Shown here in pieces: positions 8,604 through 16,067 of a stretch of DNA of 64,000 nt. The notes under the pieces were generated by a model. The model was not told the DNA's origin, made no database searches, and saw only the letters and a program-made list of their open reading frames with translations. Where the stretch lies: NCBI RefSeq assembly GCF_020554865.1, contig NZ_JAJCIC010000005.1:124001-188000 (forward strand), read 5' to 3'. The position numbers were made by a program, and so were the translations under genes. Each line of letters starts with the position of its first letter. The stretch's first letter is position 1. Origin of the DNA: Lacrimispora sp. 210928-DFI.3.58 (GTDB lineage Bacteria; Bacillota; Clostridia; Lachnospirales; Lachnospiraceae).

Positions 8604-9502
8604 AAGACCCGATTCAGAAATATTTTCAGGTAGGAACCATTCAGTGGATGACCCATCCTCCAGTCAGCTATTCCGTGGCGGATTCGGTAAAGACCATTTG
8701 CTGTGATGAGTATTTTGGGGCGTTTGAGATCACCCATATTGCAGATGAAGAGACCAGAGAAAAGGTAAAGAGGATGCTGGAGCAGTCCCATCTGAAGGTC
8801 TGCTATGGGGCACAGCCCCGCCTTTTGGGACCGAAGCTGAATCCCAACCACATTGACGAGGAGGAGAGAAAGAAGGCAGAGGCTGTTCTGCTGGATTCCA
8901 TCGATGATGCGGAGTATATGGGAGCAAAGGGGATCGCGTTCCTTGCAGGAAAATGGGAACCGGAGACAAAGGAACTGGCATATGCCCAGCTGTTAAAGAC
9001 CACCAGGGCTGTGTGCGATTATGCTGCGAAAAAGGGAATGATGGTGGAGCTGGAGGTATTTGATTTTGACATGGATAAAGCAGCTCTGATCGGTCCCGCA
9101 CCCTATGCGGCCAGATTTGCGGCAGATATGCGTATGACCCATAATAACTTTGGCCTTATGGTGGATCTGTCCCATTTCCCGACTACCTATGAGACATCAA
9201 AGTTTGTGGTTCAGACTCTCAGGCCCTATATTACACACTTCCATATTGGAAATGCAGTTGTAAAGCAGGGCTGCGAGGCCTATGGCGATCAGCATCCGAG
9301 ATTTGGTTTCCCTGAGAGTGCCAATGATACAGAGCAGCTGGTTGATTTCTTTACCGTATTAAAGGAAGAGGGATTCTTCCAGAAGGAAAATCCATATGTA
9401 CTTTCTCTGGAGGTGAAGCCTTGGGCTGATGAGGACGGAGACATTATTTTGGCAAATACAAAGCGTGTGATCAACAGGGCATGGGCTTTGGTAGAGGACT
9501 AG
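8600..9502 (+). CDS. Sugar phosphate isomerase/epimerase family TIM-barrel protein
   Basis: A 300-residue AP-endonuclease-2-like TIM barrel of the kind used as sugar or inosose isomerases, epimerases and dehydratases. The four usual metal-site strands are visible: Glu in VELEVFD, Asp in MVDLSHFP, His in THFHIGN, and Glu near the end in LSLEVKPW. The start at 8600 overlaps the upstream stop by four bases and follows CGGAGG by seven bases; a GTG at 8594 would sit on top of the ribosome site. Operon position suggests isomerisation or epimerisation of the uronate or its keto form. The exact substrate cannot be read from the sequence. Confidence 0.82.
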   Translation: MKDPIQKYFQVGTIQWMTHPPVSYSVADSVKTICCDEYFGAFEITHIADEETREKVKRMLEQSHLKVCYGAQPRLLGPKLNPNHIDEEERKKAEAVLLDSIDDAEYMGAKGIAFLAGKWEPETKELAYAQLLKTTRAVCDYAAKKGMMVELEVFDFDMDKAALIGPAPYAARFAADMRMTHNNFGLMVDLSHFPTTYETSKFVVQTLRPYITHFHIGNAVVKQGCEAYGDQHPRFGFPESANDTEQLVDFFTVLKEEGFFQKENPYVLSLEVKPWADEDGDIILANTKRVINRAWALVED

Positions 9503-9525
9503 GCAGATAGCGGAGGTAAATGGAC

Positions 9526-10485
9526 GTGAAAATAGTAGTATTGGATGGATATACGGAAAATCCGGGAGATTTGAGCTGGGAGGAATTGGAAAAGCTGGGC
9601 GAGCTGACAGTCTATGACAGGACGCCTGGAGACAAAATTGCAGAGCGCATCGGAGATGCGGAGGCTGTATATACCAACAAGACTCCCATCACCGCAGAGA
9701 CCATTGCAAAGTGCCCCTCTATGAAATTCATCGGTGTTCTGGCAACCGGTTATAATGTGGTAGATACCGCTGCTGCAAAGGAGGCGGGAGTCATTGTCAC
9801 CAATATACCTACTTATGGCACGGATGCTGTGGCGCAGTATGCGATCGCCCTTCTTTTGGAGCTGTGCCACCATGTGGGAGAGCACTCGGAGTGCGTAAGG
9901 GCAGGCGAGTGGACAAATAATCAGGACTGGTGCTTCTGGAAGCATCCGCTGGTGGAGCTGGCAGGAAAAACCTTTGGAGTCATTGGCTTTGGACGCATCG
10001 GACAGAGGACGGCAAAGATCGCAGAGGCATTGGGGATGAAGGTGCTGGCTTATGATGAGTATCCCAAAAAGGAGCTGGAGACGGAAAACTGCAAAATGGC
10101 ATCCCTGGATGAACTGCTGGCACAGTCTGATGTGATCAGCCTTCACTGTCCGCTATTCCCGTCTACACAGGGCATCATCAACAAGGAGACCATCTCTAAG
10201 ATGAAGGACGGCGTGAAGATCATCAATACCTCCAGAGGTCCGCTGATCGTGGAGGAGGATCTGCGGGAGGCCCTGGAGTGCGGAAAGGTCAGCGGCGCAG
10301 CTGCAGATGTGGTATCGACAGAACCGATCAGAGCGGATAATCCGCTGCTGGGAGCAAAAAATATGATCATTACACCTCATATAGCCTGGGCGCCCAAGGA
10401 GTCAAGACAGCGTCTGATGGATATTGCAGTGGATAATCTGAGGCACTACATAAATAAGGATGCAGTGAATGTGGTAAATAAGTAG
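9526..10485 (+). CDS. D-2-hydroxyacid dehydrogenase (glycerate dehydrogenase/hydroxypyruvate reductase type)
   Basis: A 319-residue NAD(P)-dependent dehydrogenase. The nucleotide fold is marked by FGVIGFGRIGQRTAKIAEAL, and the catalytic Arg and His by NTSRGPLIVEEDL and PHIAWAPKESRQR. The N-terminus MKIVVLDGYTENPGDLSWE is typical of HprA-like glycerate dehydrogenases and corresponds to the GTG at 9526, nine bases after GGAGG. The ATG at 9520 lies only three bases after it and would add Met-Asp. It is the last gene of the operon and may reduce the hydroxy-aldehyde or keto product left by the aldolase step (for example tartronate semialdehyde or hydroxypyruvate). That step is inferred. Confidence 0.85.
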   Translation: MKIVVLDGYTENPGDLSWEELEKLGELTVYDRTPGDKIAERIGDAEAVYTNKTPITAETIAKCPSMKFIGVLATGYNVVDTAAAKEAGVIVTNIPTYGTDAVAQYAIALLLELCHHVGEHSECVRAGEWTNNQDWCFWKHPLVELAGKTFGVIGFGRIGQRTAKIAEALGMKVLAYDEYPKKELETENCKMASLDELLAQSDVISLHCPLFPSTQGIINKETISKMKDGVKIINTSRGPLIVEEDLREALECGKVSGAAADVVSTEPIRADNPLLGAKNMIITPHIAWAPKESRQRLMDIAVDNLRHYINKDAVNVVNK

Positions 10486-10508
10486 GACAAAAGAAGAAAA
10501 GCAGATCA

Positions 10509-10552
10509 TGCCTCCGGGAGTTTTGGCTGTGCAGCCGAAAGCCCCGGAGGCA
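10509..10552. terminator. Bidirectional hairpin between convergent genes
   Basis: TGCCTCCGGG (10509-10518) pairs perfectly with CCCGGAGGCA (10543-10552), with an inner GGCT/AGCC stem. It separates the glycan operon from the convergent lipoprotein gene. The better T-rich tail is on the minus strand, where the sequence after the stem reads TGATCTGCTTTTC. Confidence 0.65.
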
Positions 10553-10573
10553 TTGTCGTATCGGTAGCTCTGA

Positions 10574-11971
10574 TTAATTTACCACAAAATCCCCGTACAC
10601 GGTCTGGGTGGTTCCATCCTCCGGATTGATGAGATCCTTCGAAAAGCGGTAGTAGCCCGGATCCAGAGGGCCGTAAAGCGGATCCAGCTTTATGGTGAGC
10701 CGTTTTGTGCGATTGGCCTTGAGAGTGTAGGCAAGGTCGTTCCAGCCTGCTTCCGGGAGAAGGGGCATTTCCTTTGGATCCGGGCCCTCGAAACGGTAAA
10801 GCCTGGGCTCCTCTCCGTAAGAGAAATCGCAGGAGCTTTCATTATCCATTACAAAGGTGAGTGTGAGGCCGGAGGCATTTTTCTTTGGACGGGCTTCTGT
10901 GAAGACATGGACGCCGGTGCCGCACATGGGCATGAGGTAGGCGGAGGAGGGCTGCCTTTTGATGCCAAAGGCGGCATCTGTTTTCACTGCGATGGCGTAG
11001 GTCTCGGTACTGCCGTCTGCAAAGGTACAATCTACCAGGAAGCCGCGGCGGATTCCTCCGGGCTGGTAGGCTTCGCTGTAGCCGTAATACATGGCGTCCA
11101 GGTTGGCTCCCAGATAGATGGAATAGCTGCCGTCTTCAGCCTGAAGCTGCTGGGCCGGGATCTCCTCACCGTCAAAGGAAGCGGGTTCCCCGCTCTCTGT
11201 CAGCACGAAATCGGAAAAGCGGACAGAAAGGGGAGTCTCTCCTTCGGGAAAAGAGAGGAAGAGGCGGGACCCTATGGGAATGTAGGGAAGGGAATCCTTT
11301 TGGGTCAGTGCAGTAAATGCACCCTGACCCTTTAAGGAGGGAAGCTCCCTTACAGCCTCGGATTCATTTCCATTTAATTCAGCAAAGACGGATAATATGG
11401 GGGTAGGGCCGCGGGAGACTACCTGGAAAAAATATTGATAACCTGTTTTAGAATCATGACTCTCTTTAAAAGAAAGCTCCAGCTTTACATAGTAGGGCTC
11501 CTGCTGCTGGGGAAAGATGAGGGACTTTTGGTCCTGGAAGGCTTCTTCTGAAAGAGGTTCATAATCAGCGTCATAGAGGCTGCAATGAAAGGTGAGCACT
11601 TGTCCTGTGACAGCCAGCTTCATATCCTCAGTCCAGGGAACCTGGGGCATCCCTTTTACGCCCTGGGGGCGGAGCCAGGCCCCGCAGGCATTTACCGTCT
11701 GCTCCTGCCCTGAGGAGTCTGTCTGTGTATACTCAGAAAAGGTAAAATTCTTCATGGGAATATAGGTCTCACCACCGGAAATAACAGCAACAGAAGGAGA
11801 TTCCTCCGGCATATCATCTTCAGCGGAAGCAGACACCATTTGATCCGGGATACCAGTCTCTTGCTGCGCGGTATTTTCCAAAGGCGAAAAATCCTTTCCC
11901 GCAGAAGCACAGCCTGTCATGATAAGGGCTGTGAGCAGGAAAGCTGCTGTAAGCCTTCTGCATTTTTCCAT
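10574..11971 (-). CDS. Lipoprotein with C-terminal bacterial Ig-like domain, function unknown
   Basis: A 465-residue secreted lipoprotein. The N-terminus has Lys/Arg, a hydrophobic core and the lipobox LIMTGC, giving lipidation at Cys21. After a Ser/Thr/Glu-rich linker the middle is beta-rich with no motif I recognise. The last ~110 residues (SGLTLTFVMDNESSCDFSYGE, then LKANRTKRLTIKLDPLYGPLDPGYYRF) resemble the Ig-like domain found at the C-terminus of many clostridial lipoproteins. It is monocistronic. AAGGAGG lies 11 bases upstream of the start and an R1 repeat lies directly in front of that site, probably in the 5' leader. No enzymatic function can be assigned. Confidence 0.75.
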   Translation of the reverse strand: MEKCRRLTAAFLLTALIMTGCASAGKDFSPLENTAQQETGIPDQMVSASAEDDMPEESPSVAVISGGETYIPMKNFTFSEYTQTDSSGQEQTVNACGAWLRPQGVKGMPQVPWTEDMKLAVTGQVLTFHCSLYDADYEPLSEEAFQDQKSLIFPQQQEPYYVKLELSFKESHDSKTGYQYFFQVVSRGPTPILSVFAELNGNESEAVRELPSLKGQGAFTALTQKDSLPYIPIGSRLFLSFPEGETPLSVRFSDFVLTESGEPASFDGEEIPAQQLQAEDGSYSIYLGANLDAMYYGYSEAYQPGGIRRGFLVDCTFADGSTETYAIAVKTDAAFGIKRQPSSAYLMPMCGTGVHVFTEARPKKNASGLTLTFVMDNESSCDFSYGEEPRLYRFEGPDPKEMPLLPEAGWNDLAYTLKANRTKRLTIKLDPLYGPLDPGYYRFSKDLINPEDGTTQTVYGDFVVN

Positions 11972-11997
11972 AACAATCTCAACCTCCTTTTCTATAA

Positions 11998-12104
11998 AAG
12001 TCCCGCCGCCGGATAGGCGGCACTAAATTCAGGTATGCCAAATGCGCCCGCCAGACTTTTATAGTACGGTGGCGCGTCTGACAGCCGGGCGCATGTAGGT
12101 TTAG
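11998..12104 (-). repeat. R1 dispersed repeat, copy 1 (inverted)
   Basis: About 107 bases matching, in inverse orientation, the tandem copies at 13768-13988. Shared blocks are the GCCGCC/GGCGGC hairpin, GGTATGCCAAATGCGC, AGACTTT, and the end block GCGCATGTAGGTTT. It lies just upstream of the ribosome site of the lipoprotein gene. Confidence 0.8.
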
Positions 12105-12270
12105 AAAGATATACGGTACAGTAACCAGTATCTTTATTGTAACAAAAGGTCATATGGAAAGCTTTGGGATATGCTGAATATTTTTTTACGAAAGGGTTAA
12201 AGTACCGCATATTAGTACATTCGTACCTGCAATCATACGAAATCTGATGAAACGCGTTACTGGATACTGC

Positions 12271-12318
12271 AAAATAAAAAACAGAGATATCCGGCAGTCG
12301 GGTACCGGATACCTCTGT
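12271..12318 (-). terminator. Rho-independent terminator of the flavoprotein gene
   Basis: On the minus strand ACAGAGGTATCCGG pairs with CCGGATATCTCTGT (12305-12318 with 12281-12294, one mismatch) and runs into TTTTTTATTTT. It starts ten bases beyond the stop codon. Between it and the R1 copy (12105-12270) I see nothing recognisable. Confidence 0.85.
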
Positions 12319-12327
12319 GTGAAATTT

Positions 12328-13731
12328 TTACTGTTTTGCAAGAATACTCCTCGCCACACTGATACCATTGGCGGAAGCCTGCTGCAGGCCTCTGGTGACA
12401 GAAGCGCCGTCTCCGATTGCCCGAAGGCCGGATATGCTGGTCTCGAAGTCCTTGTTTACTACGACCTTGTTGGAATAGAATTTGACCTCTACGCCGTAGA
12501 GCAGGGTCTCGTCGCTGGCAATGCCGGGAGTTACTTTATCTAAGGCCAGGAGCATTTCCTTGATGTCCGTCATGATGCGGTGTGGGAGCACAAGGGAAAG
12601 GTCTCCGGGAACAGCGTCCTTTAAGGTGGGGATCAGGTTGTTGCGGCAGAGGCGCTCCTCGGTGGTGCGGCGGCCTCTCTGGAAATCGCCGAAGGTCTGG
12701 ACCATGATCCTGCCTCCGCAGAGCATGTTGGAGAGCTGGGCAATGTGCTTGCCGTATTCAATGGGCTCGTTGAAGGGCTTTGTGAAGTTCTTGCTCACCA
12801 GAAGTGCGAAGTTGGTGTTGTGTGTCTTGTATTCCTTTGATTTGTAGGCGTGGCCATTGACAACTGCCAGGCCGTTTTCATAGTACTCTGTTGCCACCTC
12901 GCCGGAGGGATTAGTACAGAAGGTGCGTACCTTGTCATCAAAGGTTGGGGTATAGTATACCAGCTTTGCCTCATAGAGGTTCTCATTGAGGAACTTCATG
13001 ACCTCATCGCGGACTTCCACACGGACACCGATATCCACTGTGCCCACCTGGGTCTCGATACCGTGGTCACTGCAGATGTGGGAGAACCAGTCAGAGCCCT
13101 CACGTCCGATTGCGGCAACGATCTCAGGGGCATAATAGGTTTCGTCCTTATCTGTCACAACGCCCTTTGCATGACCGTCCTCAATGAGGATGTCCATTAC
13201 CATGGTGTTAAATTCCATTGTAATGCCCTGGGCCTTCAGATGTTCCTGAAGACGGGTGTAGATCTTATAGCCCTCCTCTGTTCCCAGATGGCGGATCGGA
13301 CATTCGATGAGCTTTAAGTTGGCATTAATAGCCTTGCGGCGGATCTCCTCGATCTCTGTCTGCTTATCCACGCCGTAAACTCCGGTGTCAGCGCCAAATT
13401 TCAGGTAAATGTTATCAGATTCCTTTAAAAGTTCCACGGCCTTGTCATAACCCAGGATCTCAGGAAGGTTGCCGCCTACATCAGGAGAAAGGGAAAGTTT
13501 TCCGTCTGAAAATGCACCTGCGCCTGCAAAGCCTGTGGTAATGGAGCAGGGCTTGCAGCCAACGCATACCTTTGTGGTACGCTTGGGGCATACACGTTTT
13601 TCAATGGGGCGGCCCTTTTCGATCATTAATATCTTCATATCCGGTTTCTTCTGGATCAGCTCATAGGCACAGAAAATACCAGAGGGGCCTGCTCCGATAA
13701 TGATGACATCATATTGCTTTGTTGGGTTCAT
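12328..13731 (-). CDS. FAD-dependent oxidoreductase of the COG2509 type
   Basis: A 467-residue soluble flavoprotein. The N-terminal dinucleotide fold is YDVIIIGAGPSGIFCAYEL, followed by a Cys-rich stretch (CPKRTTKVCVGCKPC) and GAGAFSDGKLSLSPDVGG, features of the uncharacterised COG2509 dehydrogenase group. The C-terminal FAD motif is SGLRAIGDGASVTRGLQQA. The start at 13731 is chosen because AAAGGAG lies nine bases upstream; the frame stays open upstream only because it reads through R1 repeats. A TTGACT-16-TATACT promoter at 14003-14030 would give a ~260-base leader containing both R1 copies. The physiological substrate is unknown. Confidence 0.85.
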   Translation of the reverse strand: MNPTKQYDVIIIGAGPSGIFCAYELIQKKPDMKILMIEKGRPIEKRVCPKRTTKVCVGCKPCSITTGFAGAGAFSDGKLSLSPDVGGNLPEILGYDKAVELLKESDNIYLKFGADTGVYGVDKQTEIEEIRRKAINANLKLIECPIRHLGTEEGYKIYTRLQEHLKAQGITMEFNTMVMDILIEDGHAKGVVTDKDETYYAPEIVAAIGREGSDWFSHICSDHGIETQVGTVDIGVRVEVRDEVMKFLNENLYEAKLVYYTPTFDDKVRTFCTNPSGEVATEYYENGLAVVNGHAYKSKEYKTHNTNFALLVSKNFTKPFNEPIEYGKHIAQLSNMLCGGRIMVQTFGDFQRGRRTTEERLCRNNLIPTLKDAVPGDLSLVLPHRIMTDIKEMLLALDKVTPGIASDETLLYGVEVKFYSNKVVVNKDFETSISGLRAIGDGASVTRGLQQASANGISVARSILAKQ

Positions 13732-13767
13732 ACAAAAAACTCCTTTCTGCTGCTTTGCTTTCATAGC

Positions 13768-13878
13768 AAACCTACATGCGTCCGGCGGGCGGACGCGCCG
13801 CCGCACCGCGAAAGTCTGGTGGATGCATTTGGCATACCTGAATACATGCCGCCTATCCGGCGACAGGACTTTCATAGT
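13768..13878 (+). repeat. R1 dispersed repeat, copy 2
   Basis: A 111-base unit running from AAACCTACATGCG to CTTTCATAGT, immediately followed by a second unit in the same orientation. Internal GACTTTCAT can pair with ATGAAAGTC-like sequence of the unit (here CGCGAAAGTC, imperfect), and GCCGCCTATCCGGCGAC forms a small hairpin. It lies in the predicted 5' leader of the flavoprotein gene. Confidence 0.85.
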
Positions 13879-13988
13879 AAACCTGCATGCGCCCAGCAGC
13901 GGACGCACTACCGCACCATAAAAGTCTGGTGGACGCACTTGGCATACCTGAATGCATGCCGCCTATCCGGCGGCAGGACTTTCATAGT
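13879..13988 (+). repeat. R1 dispersed repeat, copy 3 (tandem with copy 2)
   Basis: A 110-base unit, AAACCTGCATGCG to CTTTCATAGT, tandem with copy 2 with no gap. It differs from copy 2 at scattered positions, many of them pairs that keep the stems, for example the perfect GCCGCCTATCCGGCGGC hairpin here. Confidence 0.85.
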
Positions 13989-14002
13989 AAAAAAAATATA
14001 CC

Positions 14003-14030
14003 AGTATACAAAATAGCGGCTTGTAGTCAA
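14003..14030 (-). promoter_or_regulatory. Promoter for the flavoprotein gene
   Basis: On the minus strand TTGACT (14030-14025), a 16-base spacer and TATACT (14008-14003), close to the vegetative sigma-A consensus. Transcription would begin near 13996 and run through two R1 repeats before the coding region. Confidence 0.65.
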
Positions 14031-14301
14031 CTATTCCGGTAGCTGGTAGAAACGTTCATCCGATTATGAACTTATACAGGCATCACATCATTCCTAGTTT
14101 AGCATAATCCGGGCATTTGCGCAAGGGAGAAAGGCGATATTTTCGGACGAAAATAACGAAGCTGAAATAGAGGGGCTCTTTCGAAAATATTTCAGAAAGC
14201 CTTAGGGAATACTTAAAGTTCTGTAAGGCTTTGGAAAGGACTTTATGGGCCTGTTTATGGTACAATTTTCCTATCAGATGGGAAGGAAAGCAGGTGAAGG
14301 G
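14031..14301 (+). other. Intergenic region upstream of the glycosyltransferase gene
   Basis: No gene is recognised. An extended -10-like TGGTACAAT (14258-14266) lies 36 bases before the favoured glycosyltransferase start at 14302, without a convincing -35. A T-rich stretch with short inverted repeats (around TTTCGGACGAAAA) lies near 14140-14160; its role is unclear. Confidence 0.4.
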
Positions 14302-15027
14302 ATGAAGGCGCTTTTGTGGGTGAAACGGATGAGATGGCTGAAATGGCCGGTGATTATGCTGACAGTAGTGGTGTTTGGCTTCTGCGCCCGCGTAGGAAAG
14401 GACGGCTATGATATGTATAGGTCGGCATTGTCAGAAATGAGCCTGGAGGAGAAGGCAGCCTCCATCCGGAGCAAGGAGGGCTACACACCTTTCGCTGAGC
14501 TTCCGGAGCTCTATGTGGATGCAGTGCTCTCTGTGGAGGATCACAGGTTTTACGGACATCCGGGGATCGACCCCATTGCCATTACAAGGGCTCTGATAAA
14601 TGACATAAAGGCTGGCTCCTTTGTGGAGGGCGGAAGCACCATCACCCAGCAGCTGGCAAAGAACCTGTATTTTACGCAGGAGAAGCGCCTGGAGAGAAAG
14701 GCCGCTGAGGTGTTCATGGCATTTGCGCTGGAAAAAAATTTTACAAAGAACGAGATATTAGAGCTCTATGTGAATACCATCTATTATGGGAACAATTATT
14801 ACTGTGTCGGTGATGCCAGCAAAGGCTATTTCGGAAAAGCTCCCAATGATATGACGGACTATGAAAGCACCCTATTGGCGGGGATCCCCAATGCGCCCTC
14901 CAGATATGCGCCTACAGTAAGTCCCGAGCTGGCAGCAAAGCGCCAGGAGCAGGTGGTGGAACGGCTGGTAGAGAGGGGATTGTTCACTGAAGAGCGGGCA
15001 GCGGAGACACTGGCAGCAGGATACTGA
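14302..15027 (+). CDS. Monofunctional peptidoglycan glycosyltransferase (GT51)
   Basis: A 241-residue membrane-anchored enzyme that polymerises lipid II into glycan strands at the outer face of the membrane. A single N-terminal membrane segment (WPVIMLTVVVFGFCARV) is followed by the GT51 motifs: SVEDHRFYGHPGID with the catalytic Glu, GGSTITQQLAKN, an RKAAE motif, and NEILELYVNTIYYG. It ends after the GT51 domain, with no transpeptidase domain. The start is uncertain: 14302 (MKALLWVKR) fits a possible -10 at 14258-14266, while an in-frame ATG at 14245 has AAGGA four bases upstream and would add 19 residues. Confidence 0.88.
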   Translation: MKALLWVKRMRWLKWPVIMLTVVVFGFCARVGKDGYDMYRSALSEMSLEEKAASIRSKEGYTPFAELPELYVDAVLSVEDHRFYGHPGIDPIAITRALINDIKAGSFVEGGSTITQQLAKNLYFTQEKRLERKAAEVFMAFALEKNFTKNEILELYVNTIYYGNNYYCVGDASKGYFGKAPNDMTDYESTLLAGIPNAPSRYAPTVSPELAAKRQEQVVERLVERGLFTEERAAETLAAGY

Positions 15028-15076
15028 TGGAGGAGCTTGTATTTTTGCATAGAATTTGATAGAATGGGAAAACAGT

Positions 15077-15186
15077 AAGCCTACATGCGCCCGGCAGCGG
15101 ATGCGCCACCGCACCATGAAAGTCTGGCGGGCACACCTGGCATATCTGAATACATACCGCCTATCCGGCGGCAGGACTTTTACAGT
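15077..15186 (+). repeat. R1 dispersed repeat, copy 4
   Basis: About 110 bases matching copies 2 and 3, with CATGAAAGTC near the middle complementary to the GACTTTTACAG end and the GCCTATCCGGCGGC block present. It lies 49 bases after the glycosyltransferase stop and directly before a terminator hairpin. Confidence 0.85.
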
Positions 15187-15188
15187 AA

Positions 15189-15225
15189 GCGTTAGATACC
15201 CCGGTGGGCGGATATCTAACGCTTT
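15189..15225 (+). terminator. Terminator after the glycosyltransferase gene
   Basis: GCGTTAGATA (15189-15198) pairs perfectly with TATCTAACGC (15213-15222), followed by a short T-run and, slightly further on, TTTTT. It abuts the R1 copy. Confidence 0.7.
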
Positions 15226-15242
15226 CAGGCGTGCTTTTTGGA

Positions 15243-15297
15243 CATTATGAGGCATCCGGCAGAAGGTGCGTAAGGCGCAGTTTACCGGATCAGGCAG
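15243..15297 (+). repeat. R3 repeat, copy 1
   Basis: A 55-base segment about 70 percent identical, without gaps, to 20279-20333. Shared blocks are GGCATC-like, GCAGAA, GTGC and CCGGAT. In this copy ATCCGG and CCGGAT could close a hairpin. It precedes pth. Confidence 0.55.
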
Positions 15298-15416
15298 AGA
15301 GGACACGAGTCATGAGGATTTTGGAGATATTGGGGAAATGCAGAGCTGCCCTGGAAGCTGTTTTCGGAGGCAGAGGAGATGGATCAGGAAAGAAGGCAGA
15401 GGAGGACGATAGGGTC

Positions 15417-15986
15417 ATGTATATTATCGCAGGTTTGGGAAATCCCTCAAAGGAGTATGAGAGGACCAGGCATAATGTGGGCTTTGACGCCCTTGACGTG
15501 CTGGCGGATAAGGTGGGAACTACCATAGAGGAAAAGAAGTTTAAGGGACTGTACGGCCGTGGGATCATAGGAGGAGAAAAGGTGCTGCTCCTAAAGCCCC
15601 AGACCTTTATGAATTTGAGCGGTGAGAGCATCCGGGCAGCGGCGGATTTCTATAAAGTGGAGCCGGATCATATTATAGTGATATATGATGATATCAGTCT
15701 GGATGTAGGGCAGCTGCGCATCAGGAAAAAGGGAAGTGCAGGCGGGCATAATGGGATCAAGAACATTATCGCACATCTGGGGACCCAGGAGTTTCCGAGG
15801 ATCAAGGTGGGAGTCGGCGATAAACCGAAGAAGATGGATCTGGCAGATTATGTGCTGAGCCGTTTTTCAAAGGAAGACAGGGCGCTCATGGAGGATGCCT
15901 TTAAAGAGGCGGCCCGGGCAGTGGAGGTCATGATCACAGATGGGGCGGATGCTGCCATGAACAGGTTTAATGGGCATAAAGCGTGA
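15417..15986 (+). CDS. pth: Peptidyl-tRNA hydrolase
   Basis: A 189-residue enzyme that cleaves peptidyl-tRNA released from stalled ribosomes, recycling tRNA. The canonical N-terminus MYIIAGLGNPSKEYERTRHN carries Asn10 and the catalytic His19. KPQTFMNLSGES, VIYDDISLDVGQLRI and GSAGGHNGIKNI follow, all family signatures. The start at 15417 matches the normal family start and has GGAGG 11 bases upstream. An in-frame ATG at 15312 with AGAGAGGA nine bases upstream would add 35 residues and cannot be excluded. The gene sits immediately before mfd, as in most Clostridia. Confidence 0.95.
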   Translation: MYIIAGLGNPSKEYERTRHNVGFDALDVLADKVGTTIEEKKFKGLYGRGIIGGEKVLLLKPQTFMNLSGESIRAAADFYKVEPDHIIVIYDDISLDVGQLRIRKKGSAGGHNGIKNIIAHLGTQEFPRIKVGVGDKPKKMDLADYVLSRFSKEDRALMEDAFKEAARAVEVMITDGADAAMNRFNGHKA

Positions 15987-16067
15987 GGAGAAGCCGGGAA
16001 AGGCTGAAATAGCCGGAGATTCCGGCGGGAAAACGCTGAAGGCAGAGAGAAAGGTGCAGGGGAAGCG

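Noticed and set aside
13732..13938. 69-residue N-terminal extension of the flavoprotein
   Set aside because: It is translation of R1 repeat DNA; a good ribosome site lies nine bases before the internal start at 13731.
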